Shown here in pieces: positions 23,324-30,206 of a stretch of DNA of 34,900 bases. A program made the translations under genes and the position numbers. Within the stretch, counting starts at the first letter, position 1. Every line of letters starts with the position of its first letter. Source of the DNA: CAYJPA01 sp964371945 (lineage in GTDB: Bacteria > Chloroflexota > Chloroflexia > Thermomicrobiales > UBA6265); assembly GCA_964371945.1 (NCBI GenBank), contig CAYJPA010000064.1, forward strand, positions 1 to 34,900. Reading direction: 5' to 3'. Below the pieces are notes generated by a model. That model was not told the DNA's origin, searched no databases, and saw only the letters and a program-made list of their open reading frames with translations.

Positions 23324-24328
23324 CTATTTCCGCGAGTACTGAATGCGAGGATCGAGAATCGGGTAGATCAGATCGAGGATCAGGGTGGCAAACGAGACGC
23401 ACAGCACGATCGTAAAGATGATGCCCTGGACCACGAAATAATCGAACTGCCTGATCGCTTGATAGAGCATGCCGCCGACGCCTGGGTAGGAAAAGATGAC
23501 CTCCACCAGAAGTCCGCCGGAGAGGATCGTCGCGAGCGAAAGGCCAAGCGCGGTGGTTTGTGGTAGAAGCGCATTGCGAACCGCGAAGTGAAAGAAGAGC
23601 GTGTGGTTCTTCATGCCGGAGGCTTCGGCAAAGATCATGAAGTCTTCGCCCTCCGCCGTGATCATCATTCCACGCATGCCAAGGGCCCAAAAGCCCATCG
23701 AGGCGAGCAGAATGGAGAGAGCTGGGAGGAGCGAATGGTGGAGCACATTCCGGGCGAACTCGAATGACCACTCTGGAAACGTGCCCGGCTTGTAGCCCCC
23801 GAAGAGCGGAAAAATCGGCCACTGGAACGCGAAGAGGTAGAGCAAAATCAAACCGAGCAGGAAAAAGGGAATTGCTGAGAAGAGCAGCAGTGGTGGAAAC
23901 AGATAATGGACAAACTTCGGGGTATGGCGCCAGCCAAGGAGCGCGCCAAGCAGTGTGCCGAGCGAGAACGCGAGCAGTGTCGTCGTAGCGAGCAGCCCAA
24001 TCGTCCAGGGCAATGCACTTCCCATCACATCGGTGACTGACGCGGGGTAATTGGCCATGGAAATGCCAAGATCGAACCGGGCAACGTCTTTCAAATAGAC
24101 CAAATATTGCTCAAAGATCGAGTCGTTGAGACCGAACTTTTCCTGATAGACCTCGACCATCTGCTCCATGCCGCGCTGGGTTGCGCCGCCGGCGGCCGCC
24201 TGTTGAAGCAATCGAGAGCGGATTGGATCACCGCCGGAGAGACGTGGCAGGAAAAAATTGAGCGTGGCGGCCGCCCAAATGACCAGAATGAACATGATGA
24301 GACGGCGGATGACATATTCGAGGCGCAT
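23324..24328 (-). CDS. peptide-type ABC transporter permease (DppB/OppB-like)
   Basis: A 334-aa permease with an N-terminal helix (MRLEYVIRRLIMFILVIWAA) and a DppB-like external loop (about 30-100, LPRLSGGDPIRSRLL). The C-terminal half has the conserved FSYPGVGGMLYQAI and a final DPRIQYSRK. Six helices can be drawn. It lies downstream of the family 5 binding-protein gene, separated by a perfect 11-bp hairpin. Ribosome site weak (TGGAA). The substrate class is peptides or other multi-atom ligands, uncertain. Confidence 0.92.
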   Translation of the reverse strand: MRLEYVIRRLIMFILVIWAAATLNFFLPRLSGGDPIRSRLLQQAAAGGATQRGMEQMVEVYQEKFGLNDSIFEQYLVYLKDVARFDLGISMANYPASVTDVMGSALPWTIGLLATTTLLAFSLGTLLGALLGWRHTPKFVHYLFPPLLLFSAIPFFLLGLILLYLFAFQWPIFPLFGGYKPGTFPEWSFEFARNVLHHSLLPALSILLASMGFWALGMRGMMITAEGEDFMIFAEASGMKNHTLFFHFAVRNALLPQTTALGLSLATILSGGLLVEVIFSYPGVGGMLYQAIRQFDYFVVQGIIFTIVLCVSFATLILDLIYPILDPRIQYSRK

Positions 24329-24344
24329 GGCGGTTCCAGAACCG

Positions 24345-24379
24345 GCTCACCCCCTGGCCGCAAGACCGAGGGGGTGAGC
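24345..24379 (-). terminator. intercistronic hairpin after family 5 binding-protein gene
   Basis: Perfect 11-bp stem GCTCACCCCCT/AGGGGGTGAGC with a 13-nt loop, 10 bp past the stop codon at 24390 on the minus strand and just before the DppB start. No T tract. Probably a 3' stabiliser or partial terminator, as at 19050. Confidence 0.7.
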
Positions 24380-24389
24380 ACGGGTGTTG

Positions 24390-26153
24390 TTACTGAGCTA
24401 CCTTCAGGTTGTTGAGCACCAGTTGGAACGTGAGGTGCCAGAACGCGCCGTTGACATATGCGTTTTCGGCAGTTGGCCAGCCGGTCCAATAGGTTTGATT
24501 CATTGGAATCCGGTGGTACCACTCCTGGATGGGGATATCCGGGAGCTCGGGCAACCAGATCGCCATCGCACGCAGCCACTGATCGGTGATCGCGGCTTGA
24601 TCGTCCGGCGATGTGACAGCCATTTCATCGACGATGGCGTCGTAGGCCTCGTTATGCCAGCGGGTGAAGTTCACACCGTGCTGTCCTGGCACCGCCACGG
24701 AGACCGACTGATAGAGTGCAAGCGTGTCGTATGGATCGTTGCCGATGCTTCCGCCGTGACCGAAGAGCGAGGCTGTCCAGTCTCCAGGACCGAAGCGGTC
24801 AAAGAAATCGGGCGGCTGGGCGTAAGACGCCTCGATGCCCTGATTCTTCAACTGTTCCACGATCACTGGTCCGATGTCCGCCATCACCTGGAAGGATTCG
24901 ATCGGGACATTGATGCCCTGACCATCCTTTTTCCACATGCCGTCTTCCTTCGCCCAGCCCGCGCCGGTCAGCATCGCGTCGCCCTTTTCAGGGTTGAACT
25001 CGAGCGTCGGGAACTCCGCGAGGAGATCTGCCGCAGCGTCAACGAAGGGCTGAAGTCCCGGATAGGATGGGATTGGGAGCGGCCACTTGGAGCCGGCGCC
25101 ACCGAGCGCGACATCGATGATCTGGTCGCGATCGATGTAGTAGCTCAGCGCCCAGCGAACCGCGGGATCGGTGAATGGCTCGCGCTCGTTGTTGACGTAG
25201 AGCGAGGTCGGCCACCAGTCGACATAGCCATAGGGCTTTTCGGTTCCGGTGTGTGTGGTGATGTTCGGATTCTGCGCCATGACGGTTTCGATCGTCAGCG
25301 GTCGAAGATCCAACGAGCAGTCGACTTCGTTCGAGATCAACTGCTGGGCCATCTGCTCATCAGGAACTGCCGGCAGATAGACGATCCGCTCGACTTCGGG
25401 CAGCGCCGCCACGAGACCGGCATCCACCGCCCACCAGCTGTCACGGCGGTCGATGATCTTTTGCTCGGCGGAAGTGAGCACCACCTTCCATGGTCCAGTG
25501 GTAACGGGTAGACCGGCGGCAACATCGAAATTCTCGAACGTCGTCCAGTCCTGGCTTTCGTAAATGTGCTTCGGCACGATGTAGAACCCGCGGTCGTACT
25601 TGTATGTCATGAAGAACATGAAGCGCGGCGCGGGGATTTTGAAGGTGCAAACGACCTCGGTCTCACTTGTAGCGACGGCGCTGGCTAAGAACGTCTGTAC
25701 ATCGACGCCCCACTTGACCGCCGGTCCAAGCTCGCCGGCGGTGGTGATCGAATATGCAACGTCTTCCGCCGTAAAGGGCGTGCCGTCGCTCCAGGTGATG
25801 CCGCTTCGCGTCTTGATCGTGAGACTGGTGAAATCTTCGTTGTATGCCCAGCTTTCGGCGAGCCAGGGATACGTGGTGTCCGAGAACGCGCTGTAGTAGG
25901 CGAGCGGCTCATGCAGAATGCCGAGGCCATTCTGGTGACTGGACGCAATCAGGTAGCCGTTCCAGAGATTCTGGTCAACATACCGGCCGTCTTGACCGGA
26001 CCAACGCAAGATGAGCGTTCGCTCGCGCGGAATGTCTGCCACATCTTGGGCCGCCGCTTCGAATCCACGGGCAAACGGCGCCACTGCCGCGGCTGCCGCT
26101 CCCGCTTTGACAAGGGTGCGCCGAGAAACTCTAAACGCGTCGTGGTCCTGCAT
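24390..26153 (-). CDS. Tat-exported ABC solute-binding protein (family 5, peptide/nickel type)
   Basis: A 587-aa binding protein. The start ATG 26151-26153 follows a strong AAGGAGGAGG; the frame to 26264 lacks one. A Tat signal (SRRTLVKAGAAAAAVAPFAR, R11-R12) leads to cleavage near residue 35 (EAAA-QD). The mature part has family 5 hallmarks: GILHEPLAYYSAFSDTTYPW, SGITWSDGTPFTAEDVAYSI and a C-terminal WHNEAYDAIVDEMA. It captures peptides or other compounds outside the cell. It precedes the two permease genes on the minus strand and diverges from the ATPase genes at 26427 across a 273-bp region. Confidence 0.93.
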   Translation of the reverse strand: MQDHDAFRVSRRTLVKAGAAAAAVAPFARGFEAAAQDVADIPRERTLILRWSGQDGRYVDQNLWNGYLIASSHQNGLGILHEPLAYYSAFSDTTYPWLAESWAYNEDFTSLTIKTRSGITWSDGTPFTAEDVAYSITTAGELGPAVKWGVDVQTFLASAVATSETEVVCTFKIPAPRFMFFMTYKYDRGFYIVPKHIYESQDWTTFENFDVAAGLPVTTGPWKVVLTSAEQKIIDRRDSWWAVDAGLVAALPEVERIVYLPAVPDEQMAQQLISNEVDCSLDLRPLTIETVMAQNPNITTHTGTEKPYGYVDWWPTSLYVNNEREPFTDPAVRWALSYYIDRDQIIDVALGGAGSKWPLPIPSYPGLQPFVDAAADLLAEFPTLEFNPEKGDAMLTGAGWAKEDGMWKKDGQGINVPIESFQVMADIGPVIVEQLKNQGIEASYAQPPDFFDRFGPGDWTASLFGHGGSIGNDPYDTLALYQSVSVAVPGQHGVNFTRWHNEAYDAIVDEMAVTSPDDQAAITDQWLRAMAIWLPELPDIPIQEWYHRIPMNQTYWTGWPTAENAYVNGAFWHLTFQLVLNNLKVAQ

Positions 26154-26280
26154 CGGGCCTCCTCCTTGTTGATGGATGCTGATAGTACGCCCGGTGGTAC
26201 GTGGTAACGGGAATGAGCCGCTACGCTCCAAAGCGCCGCCATTCGCAAGTGGCTTGATTCGCATCCAATGTTGCTGCCAG

Positions 26281-26310
26281 TATACTCTGCACGAATGTCC
26301 AATGTGTCAA
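26281..26310 (-). promoter_or_regulatory. possible promoter for the binding-protein operon
   Basis: On the minus strand a perfect TTGACA (26305-26310) is followed by TATACT (26281-26286), with AGTATACT at 26279-26286 a palindrome. The spacing is 20 bp, longer than optimal, like MerR-activated promoters. About 120 nt of leader would result. The remainder of 26154-26426 shows a TTGACA on the plus strand (26348-26353) without a good -10. Confidence 0.4.
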
Positions 26311-26426
26311 CCTTGGCCCAAAGCGGCGATCCGTGGTGGCGGCTGCTTTGACATTTTGTCGCACTATCAATTGCGGGCTGCCCGCAACGCTTCATCGCGG
26401 ATTCGCTCGGGAGGAACCCTGCCGCC

Positions 26427-27461
26427 ATGCAGGAACTGTTGCGCGTCGAAGACTTGCAGGTTAACTACCACACGCCCGCGGGGCCCGTCCGAGCGGTCAA
26501 TGGTGTCTCGTTTAGTCTCAGTGCCGGCGAACGACTTGGTCTCGTTGGTGAATCGGGTAGTGGTAAGTCGACGATCGCGCTCGCCCTGATGCGGTTGATC
26601 CGGCCGCCGGGACGGATCGACGGCGGCAAGGTCATCCTCGACGGCGTCAATTTGCTCGAACTGGGAACCGAAGCGATGCGCCAGCAACGGCTTGCGCGGA
26701 TCGCGCTTGTTGCGCAAGGGGCAATGAATTCGCTCAATCCCGTAAAGCGCGTCCGGGACCAAATCCGCTACGGGCTCAAGGATCACAACGAACAGTTGTC
26801 CGGCGCCGAATTCACAAAGCTCACCGCTCAGGTGCTCGAGCAGGTCGGATTGCGCCCGTCGGTTGCAGATATGTATCCCCATGAGCTGAGCGGCGGCATG
26901 AAACAACGGGTGTGTATCGCGATCGCGATCAGTATGAAGCCGTTGCTAATCGTCGCCGACGAGCCGACGAGCGCGCTCGACGTGGTGGTGCAATGGCAGG
27001 TGATCGACACGCTGCGGAGAGTTCAGGGCGAGATCGGAGCGGCGGGAATTCAAATCGGCCATGACATGGGATTGATGGCTCATTCGGTCGACCGGATTGG
27101 CGTGATGTACGCCGGGCTCGTGATGGAGCTTGGAACGGTTCAGGCCGTGTTCAAGGAACCGCTGCATCCCTATACGCAACTCCTGATCGCGAGTTTGCCC
27201 GCGCTAGATTCGAAGGACAAATTGCAGGGCATTCCCGGATTGCCGCCTTCGTTGCTCAATCGCCCAAGCGACAACTGCCCGTTCCACACGCGCTGCCCGT
27301 ATGCAATGGAGCGTTGCCGGACGCACCAGCCAAAATTGCAGGAGCTGCGGCCAGGGCATTTCGCCGCTTGCCATCTCTACGACGACCCAGCATACCGGCC
27401 GGTGAAACTCGAAACGCTGCACCGATCCGCGCCGAAATCGGAAGGATTGGTGGCACAATGA
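26427..27461 (+). CDS. peptide-type ABC transporter ATPase (DppD/OppD-like)
   Basis: A 344-aa ATPase with Walker A GESGSGKST (41-49), signature ELSGGMKQR (153-161) and Walker B LLIVADEPTSALD (173-185). The C-terminal Cys cluster is CPFHTRCPYAMERC, typical of oligopeptide ATPases. In the switch region the usual ITHD is IGHD (H212), a Thr-to-Gly change that is uncommon but keeps the His. The ribosome site is GGAGG 12 nt before ATG. Its stop overlaps the next ATPase start (ATGA). It powers the Dpp-type permeases encoded divergently. Confidence 0.93.
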   Translation: MQELLRVEDLQVNYHTPAGPVRAVNGVSFSLSAGERLGLVGESGSGKSTIALALMRLIRPPGRIDGGKVILDGVNLLELGTEAMRQQRLARIALVAQGAMNSLNPVKRVRDQIRYGLKDHNEQLSGAEFTKLTAQVLEQVGLRPSVADMYPHELSGGMKQRVCIAIAISMKPLLIVADEPTSALDVVVQWQVIDTLRRVQGEIGAAGIQIGHDMGLMAHSVDRIGVMYAGLVMELGTVQAVFKEPLHPYTQLLIASLPALDSKDKLQGIPGLPPSLLNRPSDNCPFHTRCPYAMERCRTHQPKLQELRPGHFAACHLYDDPAYRPVKLETLHRSAPKSEGLVAQ

Positions 27462-28507
27462 CTCCACTCCTCGAGATGCGCAACGTCACCAAGATCTTCT
27501 CCAGCGGTGTGATCAGCCACACGGAAACGATCGCGCTGGAGAATTTTTCGTTCTCAATGAGTGAAGCGAATCCATCCGTCACAGCCATCGTCGGCGAGAG
27601 CGGCAGCGGCAAGACCACGCTCGTGCGACTGATGCTTGGATTGATACATCCGACCGAAGGCGAGGTCTTCTACCGGGGGAAAAATCTGCGAAACCTGTCG
27701 CGGCTGGAGCGGCGGACATTTTTGCGGGAGGTGCAAACGATCTTCCAGGACCCGTTCGAGGTCTATAACCCGTTTTATAAAGTAGACCACGTGCTCGAAA
27801 TGCCGATCAGCAACTTCGGCATGGCCGGTTCCAGGTCCGGGCGCCGGAAGATGATGGAAGAGGCGCTAAGCGCGGTGGGACTGCGGCCCGAAGAAACATT
27901 GGGCCGATATCCACACCAGTTGAGCGGCGGTCAACGGCAACGGATCATGGTGGCGCGGGCGCTGATGCTGCGGCCCCGGATCATCATTGCCGACGAGCCC
28001 GTGTCGATGGTCGATGCCTCGCTCCGGGCGACGATCCTGGAGAGCTTGTTGGCGCTGAATCGCGATTTTGGGATTTCATTAATTTATATCACCCACGATT
28101 TGACCACCGCGTACCAGGTAAGCGAGGACGTGATCGTGCTTTACCGTGGCGCGGTGGCGGAAGCTGGCGCGGCGCAACATGTGGTGCTGGAGCCGGAGCA
28201 TCCGTACACCCGGTTGCTGGTCAGCTCAATTCCCCTGCCGGACCCCGATGTCCCCTGGCAGGGCGAGCGGGCGCTGGGCACGCCGACCGGCGGATTGCAT
28301 CCTACCGACTCAAGCTATTGCCGTTTCCACGAGCGCTGTCCCTACGCGATGCAGCAGTGCGTTGAATCGGCGCCGCCCTTTTTTGTCACGGCGCCACGGC
28401 GGGCGACCGCGTGTTTTCTCTTCAATGCGTCACCCGAGGCGCCGGCGGGGAACCTCAACGCGGTCCTGTCTCACGAAGCTGAGCCGGTCACCGCGACCGG
28501 CGGTTGA
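27458..28507 (+). CDS. peptide-type ABC transporter ATPase (DppF/OppF-like)
   Basis: A 349-aa partner ATPase. The start ATG 27458 overlaps the previous stop by 4 nt. Visible are Walker A GESGSGKTT (46-54), FQDPFEVYNPF (a typical DppF Q-loop), LSGGQRQR (155-162) and Walker B IIIADEPVSMVDASLRA. The C-terminal Cys motif (CRFHERCPYAMQQC) resembles its partner's. With the two permeases and the family 5 binding protein the importer is complete. The operon ends here and converges on the toxin-antitoxin genes. Confidence 0.93.
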   Translation: MTPLLEMRNVTKIFSSGVISHTETIALENFSFSMSEANPSVTAIVGESGSGKTTLVRLMLGLIHPTEGEVFYRGKNLRNLSRLERRTFLREVQTIFQDPFEVYNPFYKVDHVLEMPISNFGMAGSRSGRRKMMEEALSAVGLRPEETLGRYPHQLSGGQRQRIMVARALMLRPRIIIADEPVSMVDASLRATILESLLALNRDFGISLIYITHDLTTAYQVSEDVIVLYRGAVAEAGAAQHVVLEPEHPYTRLLVSSIPLPDPDVPWQGERALGTPTGGLHPTDSSYCRFHERCPYAMQQCVESAPPFFVTAPRRATACFLFNASPEAPAGNLNAVLSHEAEPVTATGG

Positions 28508-28572
28508 GACGAATCAATGTGCTGCTTCGGATCCGCGTTCGTGTCGGGCCTGAATTTCCTGTATGGACCAAG

Positions 28573-28983
28573 TCAGATGTTCGTCGAGCGCACAGGCGCC
28601 ACTTGATCGACAATCTGGACTGAAACTTCGGTGATGTCAACGCGATACTGATTGTTGTTCGATTCGGCCCAGTCATACATGGCAACCAGCAAGTCGAGCT
28701 CGGCGAGGAGTCTCGGTGCGGCTTTCGTGCTCGTTGGTCCGAGAATGATGCGATTCGATCTTCTGAGTCTTTGTTTGAAACCACGAGGCGCAAGCGCGTT
28801 GATGTTTCGGAAGTCCGCGTCATGCGTCAAGATTACGAAATCCTCCTGTATTGCCAAATACGCGATCAGTTGGTCTGGGGAGTCTTGACGGAGAACGTCT
28901 CGGACGTGCGTAGTCGAGTGCCCGTTGTTTTCTAGGAGACGAGCAGCTGACAAAGGGATGTTCTGATCGATTAGGAATCTCAC
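28573..28983 (-). CDS. DUF5615 PIN-like toxin of a type II toxin-antitoxin pair
   Basis: A 136-aa protein of the DUF5615/Mut7-C PIN-like group. Acidic residues expected for the nuclease site are seen: D6 (FLIDQNIP), D29 (THVRDV), D55 and D57 (ILTHDADF). Such proteins are taken to be RNases toxic to their host when free. The start is GTG 28981-28983, 15 bp after the antitoxin stop, with no clear ribosome site; coupling is likely. The usual pattern is LLDENLP, here LIDQNIP, so E is replaced by Q. Base composition is visibly richer in A/T than its neighbours, suggesting horizontal arrival. Confidence 0.82.
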   Translation of the reverse strand: MRFLIDQNIPLSAARLLENNGHSTTHVRDVLRQDSPDQLIAYLAIQEDFVILTHDADFRNINALAPRGFKQRLRRSNRIILGPTSTKAAPRLLAELDLLVAMYDWAESNNNQYRVDITEVSVQIVDQVAPVRSTNI

Positions 28984-28998
28984 CGCAATTCGCCAGTG

Positions 28999-29646
28999 CT
29001 ACGCTGCGCTTATCCGAAGCGCTTCTTCGTGCTTGAGCGCTGCTTGAATATCTTTCGGATTTAGGTCAGGGTACTCAGCAATAATTTCGTCGACTGTATA
29101 GCCGTTGTCAGTGTACTCCTGAATGATATGTGTGGGAATGCGAGTTCCCGCGATCACCCATGTGTTGCTCATGATGTTTCGATTGCGGGATACCTGCCCG
29201 ACTGTTTCGGCCCTCCGCTCCTGAAACATGCGCGACTCTTGTTCTACTTGTTTGGCTATCGGTTCCAAAAAGACTTCACTCACTACTCGTTGACCGATTG
29301 CCCCCGCGACCGCGTGTAGAGAGCTCGGGTCCCTGAAGGCGACATGACCACTGACCACCCAGAAACGCATGCTGCTCCATGGAGAAGTGACGTGGGATTT
29401 GAGATATGCACCGACTCCGCGGATCTCAGAAAGTTCGATACCGTGCTTCTTTCTCAACAATGCGAGGGTTCTCAGTCCGACCACATCTCGAAATGTGTAA
29501 ATTCGCTGGTACGGGCCGGAAAAATCGAGTGGATCCGCGTGCTCGGATTCAAACACGCCTTGGTTCTCCCACCGCCGCACGGTGGCCCGCGACAAACCGG
29601 TGAGGCGTTCGACCTGCGGCAATGTGAAGAACATCATTGTTGCCAT
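28999..29646 (-). CDS. MerR-type HTH fused to DUF433 antitoxin
   Basis: A 215-aa antitoxin-type protein. The start ATG 29644-29646 is chosen for its AAGGGA 9 nt upstream over an earlier ATG at 29667 without one. Residues 7-80 are a MerR/HTH_17-like DNA-binding domain (LPQVERLTGLSRATVRRWEN). A helical middle follows. The C-terminal DUF433 domain is at about 160-210 (GTRIPTHIIQEYTDNGYTVDEII; EYPDLNPKDIQAAL). DUF433 with DUF5615 is an established antitoxin/toxin pairing; the N-terminal MerR fusion would let it bind its own promoter. It is followed 15 bp later by the toxin. Confidence 0.82.
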   Translation of the reverse strand: MATMMFFTLPQVERLTGLSRATVRRWENQGVFESEHADPLDFSGPYQRIYTFRDVVGLRTLALLRKKHGIELSEIRGVGAYLKSHVTSPWSSMRFWVVSGHVAFRDPSSLHAVAGAIGQRVVSEVFLEPIAKQVEQESRMFQERRAETVGQVSRNRNIMSNTWVIAGTRIPTHIIQEYTDNGYTVDEIIAEYPDLNPKDIQAALKHEEALRISAA

Positions 29647-29760
29647 ATTTCGAGTCCCTTCGGCCATTGCCGGACGTCTTGCACTGCACGAGTCACTCGA
29701 TGCTTCACTAAGTGATCATCATGAACTGAGCACTATGAATCAAAGAGATACGACAATGAG

Positions 29761-29766
29761 ATTATA
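29761..29766 (-). promoter_or_regulatory. possible -10 box of the toxin-antitoxin operon
   Basis: A perfect TATAAT on the minus strand, about 110 nt before the antitoxin start, in an AT-rich stretch. No good -35 was seen. An inverted repeat CACT-A-AGTG lies near 29705-29713, between it and the start; this could be an operator, but it is short. Confidence 0.4.
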
Positions 29767-29856
29767 CAAGACAATCGTGGACGGCCTCTGCCGTTGACAG
29801 TACATCAGAGTCCCTGGAAGCAGCCAGCCGAATTGCTCGTCGATCGGAGAACTGAA

Positions 29857-30108
29857 ATGCGGATCCTTGTTACGGGCGGTAGCGTCCATCGCGGCCGGGC
29901 GACAGAAAGTGATCTGCGCGAGCACGGGTATGAGGTCGTCTTCGGCGTCTACGATCTCGAATCGCGTCACGTCGGATGGCCTGGCTATGACCGTACTGAC
30001 CGGCGGGGTCACGTTCTGCTCGATCCGCCGGACGATGCATCGGCGTTCAGCGCTCAAGCCGCGCTGCTGGCGAGCGGACCTCAGATAACCAAATTACTTT
30101 ACTCATAA
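29857..30108 (+). pseudogene. remnant of an NAD(P)-dependent epimerase/dehydratase gene
   Basis: MRILVTGGSVHRGRATESDL followed by REHGYEVVFGVYDLE is the first Rossmann strand and helix of an extended SDR (normally GGSGxIGR...). The cofactor motif is damaged (GGSVHRG), and the sequence loses all similarity after about 40 residues, ending at 30108. A GGAGA sits 7 nt before the ATG, so it may still be translated. About 85 aa remain of a family that usually has about 300. Read as a gene fragment. Confidence 0.5.
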
Positions 30109-30144
30109 GCACCGATTTCGGTCGACACTGATCCTTGACGACCG

Positions 30145-30206
30145 CTGAGTGATCTCTCAGGATGGAAGTCGATCGACCGATCGAGCAAGGAGAGGCGTAA
30201 AACGCC
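30145..30206 (+). promoter_or_regulatory. palindromes and leader hairpin before the LuxR-type gene
   Basis: Two inverted repeats are present: CTGAGTGATCTCTCAG (30145-30160, one mismatched pair) and TCGATCGACCGATCGA (30169-30184, 7-2-7). A ribosome site AAGGAGAGG (30187-30195) is partly paired in a hairpin GGCG-TAAAA-CGCC (30194-30206) that abuts the ATG. The palindromes may be binding sites for the dimeric LuxR-type product itself. The hairpin could bring a far ribosome site closer or restrict initiation. Confidence 0.45.

Noticed and set aside
24384..25511. Plus-strand open frame opposite the family 5 binding protein
   Set aside because: Shadow frame; the minus strand encodes the complete, motif-bearing binding protein.
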